Shown: piece by piece, positions 1 through 7,866 of the stretch
Position numbering within the stretch: the first letter of the stretch is position 1
How the letters are laid out: the number at the start of each line of letters is the position of its first letter
Source of the DNA: Acanthamoeba sp. SK_2022b
Lineage: Eukaryota; Discosea; Longamoebia; Acanthamoebidae
NCBI GenBank assembly: GCA_027943245.1
Contig: JANDJZ010000725.1
Coordinates: 1-14,320 of the forward strand
Length of the DNA: 14,320 nucleotides
Reading direction: 5' to 3'
Made by a program: the position numbers and the translations under genes
The notes under the pieces: generated by a model
Databases searched by the model: none
What the model was told of the DNA's origin: nothing
What the model saw: only the letters and a program-made list of their open reading frames with translations

Positions 1-16
1 GCAACAGGTACTCGCC

Positions 17-46
17 GCGTGGAGTGGAATGGCGTGGAGTGGAATG
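17..46. repeat. Two exact tandem copies of a 15-bp unit
   Basis: The unit GCGTGGAGTGGAATG occurs at 17-31 and again at 32-46 without mismatch. It lies in what is probably the intron before the first visible RasGEF exon: a possible donor (GTACTC) starts at 8 and the acceptor CAG ends at 99. No function is suggested. Confidence 0.75.
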
Positions 47-99
47 CGTGCAATGTCTGACGTGTGATCGCGCGTTGCCGCTCTTCCCGCGACACGCAG

Positions 100-2334
100 G
101 ATCGTCGCTCTCGGCACGGTGCCGGGCTTGATCAATCGCCTCACGTGCGCCGACGAGGACCCCTCCGGTGCGTGGCTCTGCCCCCCCCCCCCGCAACCCT
201 CTCTCCCTAGCAAACCCAGCTCCCCGCACTGATATGAAGGGCGTGTGGTGGGGGGGGGGAACAGGATTCGACCGCGATCTCTACATCGACGTCTTCCTGC
301 TCGTCCACCCGCTGTTAGTGCCCTCCACCACCGTGCTGGACCACCTCCGACAAACGTACGTCCCTCGCCGTGCTCGCCCGTCCAGCGACAATTGGTGACG
401 ACGCCCCAATATAAGGTATGTGTTGACCGGCGCGCTCCCCTCTTCGCTCGAAGAAAAGAACAAGACCAAGGGCTACCGCTCTCCCGCAGTCCGGTACGCG
501 CTCCGACATCACATCATCAACTGCAGCAGGGTGGCACTGATTCTATTTTTATATTAATCTCCGTGAATGCACGCGATAGGGTGATCCAAATCATGACGGA
601 GTGGGCCGACCGCTTCCCGCTGATGTTCGCCAACGACAAGCAGCTCACGCTCAAGTTCGAGAGCTGGGTCGAAGACCTCAGGAAGCAGCGCGACGCCGAG
701 AAGAAGGAGAAGCGCAGCAAGGACCGCGCCACGGTCGCCTCCAAGATCGACTTTGCCCCCTTCTTCGCCGCCGCCGCCAAGCTGGTTCGTCGCCCCCCCA
801 CGCAGCATTTCTGGCCCACGCGTGTCGCGCTCACCTGTGCGTTTGCTTGTTGAAAACTGCAGAAAGGGTTCCTCGAGAACCTGGAGGGCGACCTGAAGGC
901 GGAGGAGGAGGCCGAAGCCAAGGCGGCCGCGGCCGCGGCGGAGGCCAAGCCCGAGGAGGAGTTCAAGGAGGCCGAAGAGGAGCTGGGCGCCGCGCCCATT
1001 CTCAAAGAGGTATTATTTTCGTATTTTTTTAAAAAATTATTATTTATTGCCAACAATTTTCTGATTATTTTGGGTATCAGCTCTCGGCCAAGGAATTGGC
1101 ACAGCAGCTCACGTTGGCCGATTTCAAGATGTTCGCCCGCATCAGCCCGAGCGAGGTACACTTCGGACCTAAACTCGCCTCTTCGGGAGTCAAACTGATC
1201 AGGCCTCATTTTCTATTTTATTTTATATTAAAAACGTTTTTGTATTTATTTTATTACAGTACTTCCATCAAAATTGGGTGAAGCACAAGGAGAACGCGCG
1301 GAACCTCTCGGCCATGATTCGCTGGTTCAATGAGGTAAACCTTTTGCCACATCGCATTCACGCGCCTCGCTTGAGCGAGACGTCCCCAATGTGACGCTGA
1401 CCGGTCGCGTGCGCTTGCTCTGCAGGTGAGCTTGTGGGTCATGACCCAGATCGTGATCGGGGCGGAAGTGAAGGATCGCGCCAAGACCATCTCCAAGTTC
1501 GTCAACGCCGCCAAGGTATTGACTCCTCTCTCCTCTTTTCCTTCTTGTTCTTGTGGACAGCCCTCTCCTCGACGTCGAGTGAGCCTTGACACACACACAC
1601 ACGCACACAGGAAATGCGAGCCTTGAACAACTACAACGGCATCATGCTGCTGCTGTCGGCCCTCAACAACTCTTCCATCCGTCGACTCACGGCCGAATGG
1701 GAGGTAAAAAAAAACAATAATATTAAGAATAATAATAATAACAATAACAATAACAATAACATAATAAAATAGTCGAGCCACGCCTGCCCAGCCTTCTCAC
1801 CCGCTTTGTTGGCGCAGTCGGTCGGGCCCAAGGCTCAGCTCGCCCTGGACACCCTGTACGAGCTGCTCAACCCCGACGAGAATTTTGCCAACATGCGGGT
1901 TCCTCTCCTCTCCTCTCCTCTCCTCTCCTCTCCTCTCCTCTCCTCTCCTCTCCTCTCCTCTCCAGCCTTCTGCGCTGCTTAACACAACGCACAACATGGA
2001 ACAGACGACGCTGTCGTTGTGCACGCCGCCGGTGATCCCGTTCATGGGATTCTATCTGACGCAAGTGACCTACATCGATGAGAACGATGACACGCGAGAC
2101 GGCATGGTCAACTTCAACAAGATGATGATGCTCGGCAAGGTCATGCTGGAGCTCAACCGGTACCAGAACGCGACGTATCCGTTCAAGCCGGTGCCGCAAG
2201 TGCAGAGCTTCTTCCTGGACCGGAGGCCGATCGACAGCAAGAAGAAGGGCGGCAACAGCCTCGGGCGCATGCGCTGGATGGACGAGAAGGGCGTCTACGA
2301 TAAGTCGCTCATCATCAAACCCCGGGGCACCTGA
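100..2334 (+). CDS. RasGEF domain protein (Ras guanine-nucleotide exchange factor), 5' end missing
   Basis: Exons by hand: 100-167, 265-355, 580-784, 863-1009, 1081-1155, 1260-1334, 1426-1515, 1611-1703, 1818-1898, 2005-2334. All phases agree and give 417 residues plus stop; the start lies outside the window. The first two exons look like a RasGEF_N segment (ALGTVPGLINRLT, then YIDVFLLVHPLLVPSTTVLDHL). Next come WVEDL and an Ala/Glu-rich acidic linker. The catalytic Cdc25-type domain follows: ELAQQLTLADFKMF, NWVKHKENARNLSAMIRWFN, AAKEMRALNNYNGIMLLLSAL, TAEWE, PPVIPFMGFYLTQVTYIDE and GMVNFNKMMMLGKVMLELNRYQ. By family knowledge it loads a Ras-type GTPase with GTP at a membrane. The least certain joins are around 356-580, where the N-terminal segment is shorter than usual, and the last acceptor (1965 or 2004). 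The last exon starts at 2005 because this gives the usual RasGEF spacing between the NFANMR region and IPFMG. Confidence 0.88.
1901..1960 (+). repeat. (TCCTC)12 pentanucleotide microsatellite inside a RasGEF intron
   Basis: Twelve uninterrupted TCCTC units follow the donor GT at 1899-1900 directly. They are followed by TCCAG and, 39 nt later, by a second acceptor (CAG ending at 2004). The coding strand carries the pyrimidine-rich strand. Confidence 0.95.
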
Positions 2335-2685
2335 GTGATCATCATCATGATCATGACGCCTCCCCCTCCCAAACCAACCCAAGATGTACTCACACCCTTT
2401 TGACAACCCAACAATATACGACAGTTGCCTTTGCTGCCTGTACCAGGAAAAGATGGGAAAGCTGTATGGCCACCAAATTTAGCGGGTGTTGCGCCCACGG
2501 TTGGTGATATCATTAAATTAGTGGAACACTATTAAGCTCTCCTGAATGGGCGCAGCAACTCCGACCTTAATTCCGGTGTTGCGTTTATGTGGAGGAACTG
2601 AGCCGAGCTTTATGTCTTACTCACCGTCTCTGGCCCGACACGTCACGCCTCCGCCTCGCCGCAAAGCAAACAAGAACCACGAACC
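2335..2685. other. Intergenic region between the RasGEF and first PLAC8 genes
   Basis: This should hold the RasGEF 3' UTR and the promoter of the first PLAC8 gene. A TGATCATCATCATGATCATGA-like run follows the RasGEF stop. I see no tRNA-like structure or clear TATA box. The one notable element is the coding-like stretch at 2404-2535, listed separately. Confidence 0.5.
2404..2535 (+). pseudogene. Possible coding remnant or terminal exon, product unknown
   Basis: A 43-codon open stretch ends in TAA at 2533-2535. It reads like protein, for example PVPGKDGKAVWPPNLAG followed by TVGDIIKLVEHY. Its codons end mostly in A or T, unlike the GC-ending codons of the flanking genes. It is in the same frame as the RasGEF last exon but lies beyond that gene's TGA and a second in-frame TGA at 2401-2403. 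There is no start codon. An acceptor-like CAG precedes TTGCCT at 2425. It could be a terminal exon, a gene remnant of different base composition, or chance. I do not recognise the family. Confidence 0.25.
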
Positions 2686-3304
2686 ATGGGCATGGACAGC
2701 AGCGATTTCGAGGCCGGGTTGTGTGGGTGCTTTGATGATTGCAACGTGTGCCTGTGCTCCTTCTGTTGCCCGTGCATCCAAGTTGGTCGCAACTGGGGAA
2801 ACATGTGGAGCGTACACCAGGTGTCTCTCCTCCCCTCTGGTTCCCTTCAATGAGATGATAGCCCCTCCAAACATAAGAGATTACCGTTTAGTTTAATCGG
2901 GCTAATATTACTCTGTTGCAAACTAGCCGGAGGAGCCCCACTGCGTGTTCATGGGCAGGGCCAACACCCAGGAGGACGCCTGCAATAAGTCCGCCTTCGG
3001 ATGCCTTCTCTTCTGGTTCTTCGATGCCGGAATCTCCCTCGTGGTCCCTACGTGCGGCCTCTTCACCACCCTGTGGCTATACAAGTGGAGGGATCACCTC
3101 CGCACTGGTCTTGATTACAGGGTACAACCTCCTCAACCTAAAGCTTTTGCAGCTATTGGTCTAATGCACGTGCTATCCGTACAGCCCAACAAACTGTCCG
3201 ACTGCCTGCAGGTGTGGTGCTGCACGCCGTGCGTCATCGCCCAAGAAGGCCGCGAGATCAAAGCGCACCTTCTCCAGAAGGGCGTAACCCCTCTCTACCC
3301 TTGA
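2686..3304 (+). CDS. PLAC8-family cysteine-rich protein, copy 1
   Basis: Three exons, 2686-2820, 2927-3121 and 3185-3304, give 149 residues; every join is phase 0. Family marks are an N-terminal cysteine cluster (FEAGLCGCF, CNVCLCSFCCPC), a conserved CNKSAFGCLLFWFF stretch that starts a hydrophobic segment, and the C-terminal signature CCTPCVIAQEGREIKAHL. The last resembles the CCxPCxxxQExREL end of PLAC8/DUF614 proteins. Such proteins are usually small and membrane-associated, and have been tied to metal handling, cell-size control or lysosomal roles; nothing here decides which applies. The start ATG at 2686 is followed by a second Met codon at 2692. Intron 2 is 63 nt, in frame and without a stop. 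A second copy follows on the same strand 316 bp downstream. Confidence 0.8.
2704..2825 (+). repeat. Duplicated segment, PLAC8 copy 1 exon 1 and splice junction
   Basis: These 122 bp match 3687-3808 with about five substitutions and no indels. The match covers the cysteine-cluster exon, runs across the splice donor and stops a few bases into the intron. Confidence 0.9.
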
Positions 3305-3620
3305 AGCGGAGTTACCAGTGGAAGAGCATCACTATCACCCGTCTGGCCTTCCCCACTCATGTAGTGCAAAAACCGGAATCTTCCACATATTGATTTACCC
3401 CTTTCTAACATGGGCATCAACATGTTAAGATCCACCACCAAAACCAAGCTATCGTTGTTCCCACCAGCATGATGGATCCCCTTCTCCTAAATGCGCAGAA
3501 CCGTGTCTGAAGAAAGGATGGTTGCGGCTTGCCTTATTTCGAACCTTGCTGGGCTCTGGTCAACCGCTGGCGTCGTTGAGCGGGCCTCTTCCAACAGCGA
3601 CAACTGCCTCAAGTCAAAAG
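3305..3620. other. Intergenic region between the two PLAC8 genes
   Basis: It holds the 3' UTR of copy 1 and the 5' region of copy 2. The frame of copy 2 stays open upstream to about 3522 but has no ATG before 3621. I see no RNA gene, repeat or clear regulatory motif. Confidence 0.5.
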
Positions 3621-4274
3621 ATGGGCTCAGACGACGACAGCGTGGCCACCAGCAAGCAGGACAGCAACGTGGTCATAGTCTCCAACGATTTCGAGGCTGG
3701 GCTGTGTGGGTGCTTTGGAGATTGCAACGTGTGTCTGTGCTCCTTCTGTTGCCCGTGCATCCAAGTTGGTCGCAACTGGGGAAACATGTGGAGCGTACAC
3801 CAGGTGTCCTCCTCCCGCTGCTGCAAAGAGGCATCCGAGTTTAATACTAATCAAAGACGAGGTCATCAGCCACAAGAGCCCCAGTGCTTGTTCGCCGCTC
3901 GGGCCAACTCGCCTGAGGACTCCTGCAACAAAGCTTCGCTGGGTTGCCTGCTGTTCCACTTCTTCGACGTGGGGGCTTCTTCTCTAGGAATCCCGACGTG
4001 CTTCCTCTTCACCACCCTGTGGCTCTACCAGTGGAGGGATCACCTCCGCACCGGTCTGTCTTACAGGGTACAACCACCTCTCTCTTCTCTCCTGCTCCTC
4101 GCTCTCCTCTAACAGTGGTTGCGGTGGCTTTGGTGGAAACCAACTACGTTGCAGCCCAACCAACTGTCTGATTGCCTCTTGATTTGGTGCTGCATGCCGT
4201 GCGTCATCGCGCAAGAGGGCCGCGAGATCAAGGCCCAGCTGGCCAAGAGGGAGATCACCCCTCTCTACCCCTAA
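3621..4274 (+). CDS. PLAC8-family cysteine-rich protein, copy 2
   Basis: Three exons, 3621-3803, 3870-4067 and 4155-4274, give 166 residues with all joins at phase 0. The intron positions and phases match copy 1. The N-terminus is longer and acidic/polar (MGSDDDSVATSKQDSNVV) before the shared FEAGLCGCF and CNVCLCSFCCPC cluster. The middle exon keeps CNKASLGCLLFHFF and LFTTLWLYQWRDHLRTGL. The end carries CCMPCVIAQEGREIKAQL and the same TPLYP tail as copy 1. Intron 1 (66 nt) is in frame without a stop, so unspliced RNA would stay open there. The gene converges with the Era gene, the two stops being 136 bp apart. Tandem duplication is the clear origin; the biochemical role is not evident. Confidence 0.8.
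3687..3808 (+). repeat. Duplicated segment, PLAC8 copy 2 exon 1 and splice junction
   Basis: Partner of 2704-2825: about 96% identical over 122 bp, while the following exon is visibly more diverged between the two genes. Confidence 0.9.
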
Positions 4275-4410
4275 GACGATGCAGAAGCATGTATACACAC
4301 TTGGCGCCATGACGGTCCCGGACGACTAAAAGACTTTTACCGAGCGCCACGCAGAAAGAGGAGAGGGGCGTGTCTGCGCGCCAGTTGCGTCATTGTTGGC
4401 GAGGACAGAC

Positions 4411-5728
4411 TCACTCGCGGTTCTCTTGCACCTTGACCTCGAGGAAGAGGTGAACTTTTCGGTTACACAACTTCTCCAGCTCCTGTCCAACGCCCATGGA
4501 GATGCACTTGATCGTACGGCCGCCTTCGCCCACCATTATTTTCTGTGCAGACATATGTTTTTTTAATAGGCTTAATAAAATAAATCTTGATCAAATATCA
4601 AATTATTCCGCATCAAATTATAATAATAATAGATAATCCAAAAAAAAAGGTAATCTCACGTGAAAAAATAAAAATTATAATAAAAATAAGATGGGGTAGC
4701 TCACCTTCAGGCGGACGTTGGGCACGAGGATGTTGTGGTGGATGACGTAGCCGCCGTCCTTTGGGGACGTGTACCAGGCCAGGTTCTCCTGCCGCACCCG
4801 ATAGGGCACGTCGCTGTTGATGCGTTGGAAGATCTTCTCGCGGAGGACCTCCTCCATCTGCTCGTACAGGCTCTGGTCCGTTTTCTGAAATGCCACACGA
4901 CCGCGCGCTTTGTCAGTCTCGAGGCTCCCCTTCACCGTTCGCCGTGCGGAGCGCAGAACGGCCACCGCCCGTATACTGCGTACCCAGTGGCTCGGGTAGG
5001 ACAAGTCGCCGGGAGCTGCCTTTGATATGAGATAGTTCTAATCACGCCAGGGATCACACGAATCGTGTGAGCCCACACGGCTCTCCTCTCCGCGCTTTGC
5101 GCGAGAGTCGTTGGGAAAGGGGAGGAGCAGAGAGGGGCGATCCGGCCATGGGCCCTCCAGGTGTACCTTGAGCTCATCGAGGCCGGTTTCCTTGAGCGCC
5201 GAGACGAAGAACGTCTCGTCAAAGAGCTTGTCCCGGTTGTACTCGTCGACTTTGGGCAGCACGCGCTCCTTCGGCACCACCAGGTCCATCTGCACAAAAT
5301 TAATTAATTAATAGATAATAATAATAATTTTAAAAAAATAATAATTAAAAATTAATTAATTAATTAATAGATAATAATAATAATTTAAAAAATAATAATT
5401 AAAAATAATTAAAAAGAGATCCAGTAATCACCCCCTCGTGTCGCGTGCGCACCTTGTTGAGGATGAGCAGGATTTCGCGAGCGTTGATGTTGGATCGCTC
5501 TCTCGTCAACCGGTTGATGATGTTGAGGCTCATGTCGTCGACCTTCCTGGCAGCGTCCACCACCACGGCCACTGGGCAGACAACACGTGAGGAGGTAGAG
5601 GAGGAGGAGGCGTCGAGCGACGAGCAAGGGACTCTAGGGGGAGAGCAGCTTGTACCGACGTCGGCCTTCTGCATAGACTCCCATCCAGTGATCGCCACAT
5701 CTCGGCCGTAGCTAAGCGCGCGCGCGCG

Positions 5729-5798
<70 letters not shown>

Positions 5799-6674
5799 AA
5801 CATCACACACACACACACACACATCAACATCGCACATCATGCAAAGCACAGGGGAGTTGGGGTACCTCTTCTGCAACCTTGGCGGCACCACTCCCGGTGT
5901 GTCGGACAGGACCTGTTCCATGCCGTAACGCGATCAGCCTCGCAGAAGGCACCAAGACAGAAAGAAGAGGAGAGGAGAAAGGAGTTAGAGTCTGGAGGGG
6001 ACACGGACCACTTGTGTGCTGGTTTCTTTGTCGTAGAGAATGCCGATCACCTCTCGTCGCGTCGTCTGCGCCTTTGGGCTCACTGCCGACACCTGCGCAT
6101 GTGAGCGACTGGGTCAGCCCTGGTTGGGTGTGGCCGGAGGCGTGGCGGGCTATACCCTGGAATGGAGGAGAGCGTTGGCGAGGCTCGACTTGCCGGCGTT
6201 GGGAGCGCCCAGGAGAGTAACGTCGAGCACTCGGCCAGCAGCAGTCTCTTCGTTTGCTCCGTAGCTGCTATCCAGCCCCATTCCCGTCACCTCGGGTGGC
6301 GGATCGGCGCGCAGATACTGCATCGGAATGACGCCCCTCGACTTCTTCTCCTTCGCCTTTGGTGGTGTGGAATCGTTCGCCCGCTCCGTCACGGCAACTT
6401 TTTGTGTTCCATCTTTGTTCGCATTGATTTTTTTGTACTTATCCATGATCGCGTAGCTTCGTCGTGCGGCAATAAGCGGCAGCGAGGATGACAGGAGGTG
6501 GGTTTGTTGGCACAGGCCGACCTGGGACGATGTCGCATACTTGACGGACTTTGTGCCAATCTTGGCAGCTGATTGCGGCAACAACATTGCCACACGGCTG
6601 CAGCTTGTCCCCATTGGCTTCATCCTTGTGCCACGTAGGAGGCTCGTCAATCCTACACAGCCACGGCTATCCAT
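4411..6674 (-). CDS. era: Era-type GTPase, probably mitochondrial (ERAL1-like)
   Basis: Nine exons in transcript order: 6674-6156, 6092-6009, 5912-5866, 5711-5656, 5571-5453, 5289-5167, 5019-4984, 4884-4705, 4542-4411. Phases agree throughout and give 431 residues. Era binds GTP and the 3' end of small-subunit rRNA and helps assemble the small ribosomal subunit. G1 is GAPNAGKSS (156-164), G2 lies around TTR (183-185), G3 is DTPG (205-208), G4 is NKMD (274-277, split by an intron) and G5 is SAL (305-307). The C-terminal KH domain has its GxxG at 393-396 (GEGG) after IREK-like VLREKIFQRI and VPYRV. The first 130 or so residues form a basic, Ser/Ala-rich leader that fits a mitochondrial presequence, and the total length is close to animal ERAL1. 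The start is the ATG at 6674. A retroposed insertion begins about 100 bp upstream of it. Confidence 0.93.
5300..5405. repeat. Duplicated AT-rich block in an Era intron
   Basis: Two adjacent copies of about 50 bp (near 5300-5350 and 5351-5405) share the order TTAATTAATTAATAGATAA, an ATA/ATT run, a poly-A run and AATAATAATTAAAA. They sit in the intron at 5290-5452 and have almost no G or C. Confidence 0.8.
5716..5820. repeat. (CG)n(CA)n compound microsatellite in an Era intron
   Basis: From 5716 to 5797 every base alternates purine and pyrimidine, first about 11 CG units and then about 30 CA units. A short break follows, then a second CA run from about 5803 to 5820. In the Era transcript this reads as a TG run, then a CG run ending just before the acceptor of the 5711-5656 exon. 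Confidence 0.95.
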
Positions 6675-6762
6675 CCTCACAAATTAAAAAATAGAAGCTT
6701 TATCTTATTAGAGTTGTTTTTCCTTTGTTGTTTCATTTTGTTTTTCCTTTTTTTGTTGTTTG

Positions 6763-6777
6763 GAGCCTGAGGGAAAG
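6763..6777. repeat. Target-site duplication, left copy
   Basis: GAGCCTGAGGGAAAG is identical to 8566-8580. The two copies bracket the retroposed insertion. Confidence 0.8.
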
Positions 6778-6888
6778 AGCTCAGCAGTGGATCAGACCAT
6801 GATGATGAATTCTACTGGGGGGACGTTATGCCCTGGGACACCATCCTCATCCAAGACCTCCAGCCAGGGGAGTATGCAAGTGCTGTAA

Positions 6889-7098
6889 CCAGGCCTAGGG
6901 GTTGCAGTTGTACAGGATGACCTACTGTACAACACACCCACAACCACCATGGCAGTTAACATCCCAGTGGAGGAAGTTGAAGAGGTGGCAAGGCTCCTAA
7001 TGGCCAAATGGGAAGCACTAGGAAGAGTCATGATTGGCTGTTTCTGCCCATCCTGTGGAGTTGTTGTAGCAGGGTATGATAGTCACATAGTGTTCTGA
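6889..7098 (+). pseudogene. Decayed ORF fragment, left part of the insert, product unknown
   Basis: An open stretch of 69 codons ends at TGA 7096-7098. It includes NIPVEEVEEVARLLMAKWEA and a possible zinc-binding CFCPSCG. An upstream stretch beginning MPWDTILIQDLQPGEYA is in another frame and would join it by one frameshift near 6888. The stretch runs into the copia LTR at 7091, where it appears broken. I do not recognise the family. Confidence 0.45.
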
Positions 7099-7278
7099 AT
7101 ACAATCATGTTTCCTTGTAGAGAAGAGTTGATAGAGTAGAAGGAAAGAGTGGGTTAATTGATCAGAGCATGAGCCCTTTTATAGATGTAGTTTTGGGCTA
7201 CGATCAATTGGACAGAGTCAATGGCATTGAGCCATTGACATGGCTCATTGATGCTGGTTGTGAGTTTGAGTCTGAACA
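7091..7278 (-). repeat. Ty1/copia long terminal repeat (3' LTR), about 188 bp
   Basis: On the minus strand it starts TGTTCAGA and ends CAGAACA, so the ends form a short imperfect inverted repeat of the TG...CA type. A TATAAAAGG box stands at the expected internal position. A purine-rich tract (GAGGGGCG) just before it fits a polypurine tract, and the pol stop lies 18 bp before that edge. The second LTR is not in the window. Confidence 0.65.
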
Positions 7279-7296
7279 CGCCCCTCACATGGCTGG

Positions 7297-7790
7297 TCAC
7301 TCAATCATTCCCATACATTGGCGATGGTGAATGAGCTTGATGTGGCTGAGTGGTTTTGTTAGAACATTGGCCAGCATCTCATCAGTTGGGCAGCACGTGT
7401 AGACAATGTAACCTTTAGTGGTTGTGTCTCTCAGGTGCATGAGCTTGATGTTGTAGTGTTTCATGCAGTGTCTATCATGGCCAACACACTATAGTTGTTG
7501 TTGTGGAGAGTGAGACCAAGCGTAGGCAGGTGCTTGTGATTGAAGATTGCTTGTCTGGTCACTTCTGAGATTGCATTGAGTTCTGCCTCCACTGATGAGT
7601 GAGCAATGCATTTTTTCGTCTTGACACTCTACAAGATGGCTCCACCATAGTAGATGAAGGTGACTCCTGTCACTGAGTGGTGATTGATCTTGAAGTTGCC
7701 CCAGTCTGCGTCACAGTAGCCAACTGGCACATGTGTTGCAGGATCCTTGTCATTGTGAAGGTCACATGAGTAGCAAATGGCCTGGTTGGC
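7297..7790 (-). pseudogene. Ty1/copia pol remnant, RNase H and C-terminal end
   Basis: Reading the minus strand from about 7790, the frame gives ANQAICYS, then GYCDADWGNFKINHHSVTG, IYYGGAIL, KTKKCIAHSSVEAELNAISE and VTRQAIFNHKHL. These match the copia RNase H pattern (GYxDADWxxxxxxxxSxTG, SSxEAE). There is a stop after GGAIL and a frameshift near the KHYNIK segment. After the shift come CPTDEMLANVLTKPLSHIKL and a terminal IE-stop. Copia proteins usually continue several hundred residues upstream through reverse transcriptase and integrase; those parts are missing, and similarity fades beyond about 7850. The piece is broken and cannot be active by itself. Confidence 0.85.
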
Positions 7791-7866
7791 AGAAGGTCTA
7801 CACCACATTAACTATGCCACCAACACCATGAGAGTGTGGACAGATGGGGGCTCGTGAGTTGTGTGA

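Noticed and set aside
386..415. Possible extra RasGEF exon encoding RQLVTTPQYK, with acceptor before 386 and donor GTATGT at 416
   Set aside because: Joining it to the previous exon would need a 26-nt intron or a phase mismatch, and its phase does not fit the next exon at 580. The direct join 355 to 580 has a GTACGT donor and matching phase, although it makes the RasGEF_N segment short.
5712..5921. Long open frames with VC or AR dipeptide runs around 5710-5830 (-) and HT or VC runs around 10300-10370
   Set aside because: They are translations of CA/TG/CG microsatellites inside introns of the Era and MFS genes.
7086..7090. CATAG next to the LTR edge as a copia target-site duplication
   Set aside because: No matching copy is found at the other limit of the copia remnant, whose 5' half is missing anyway.
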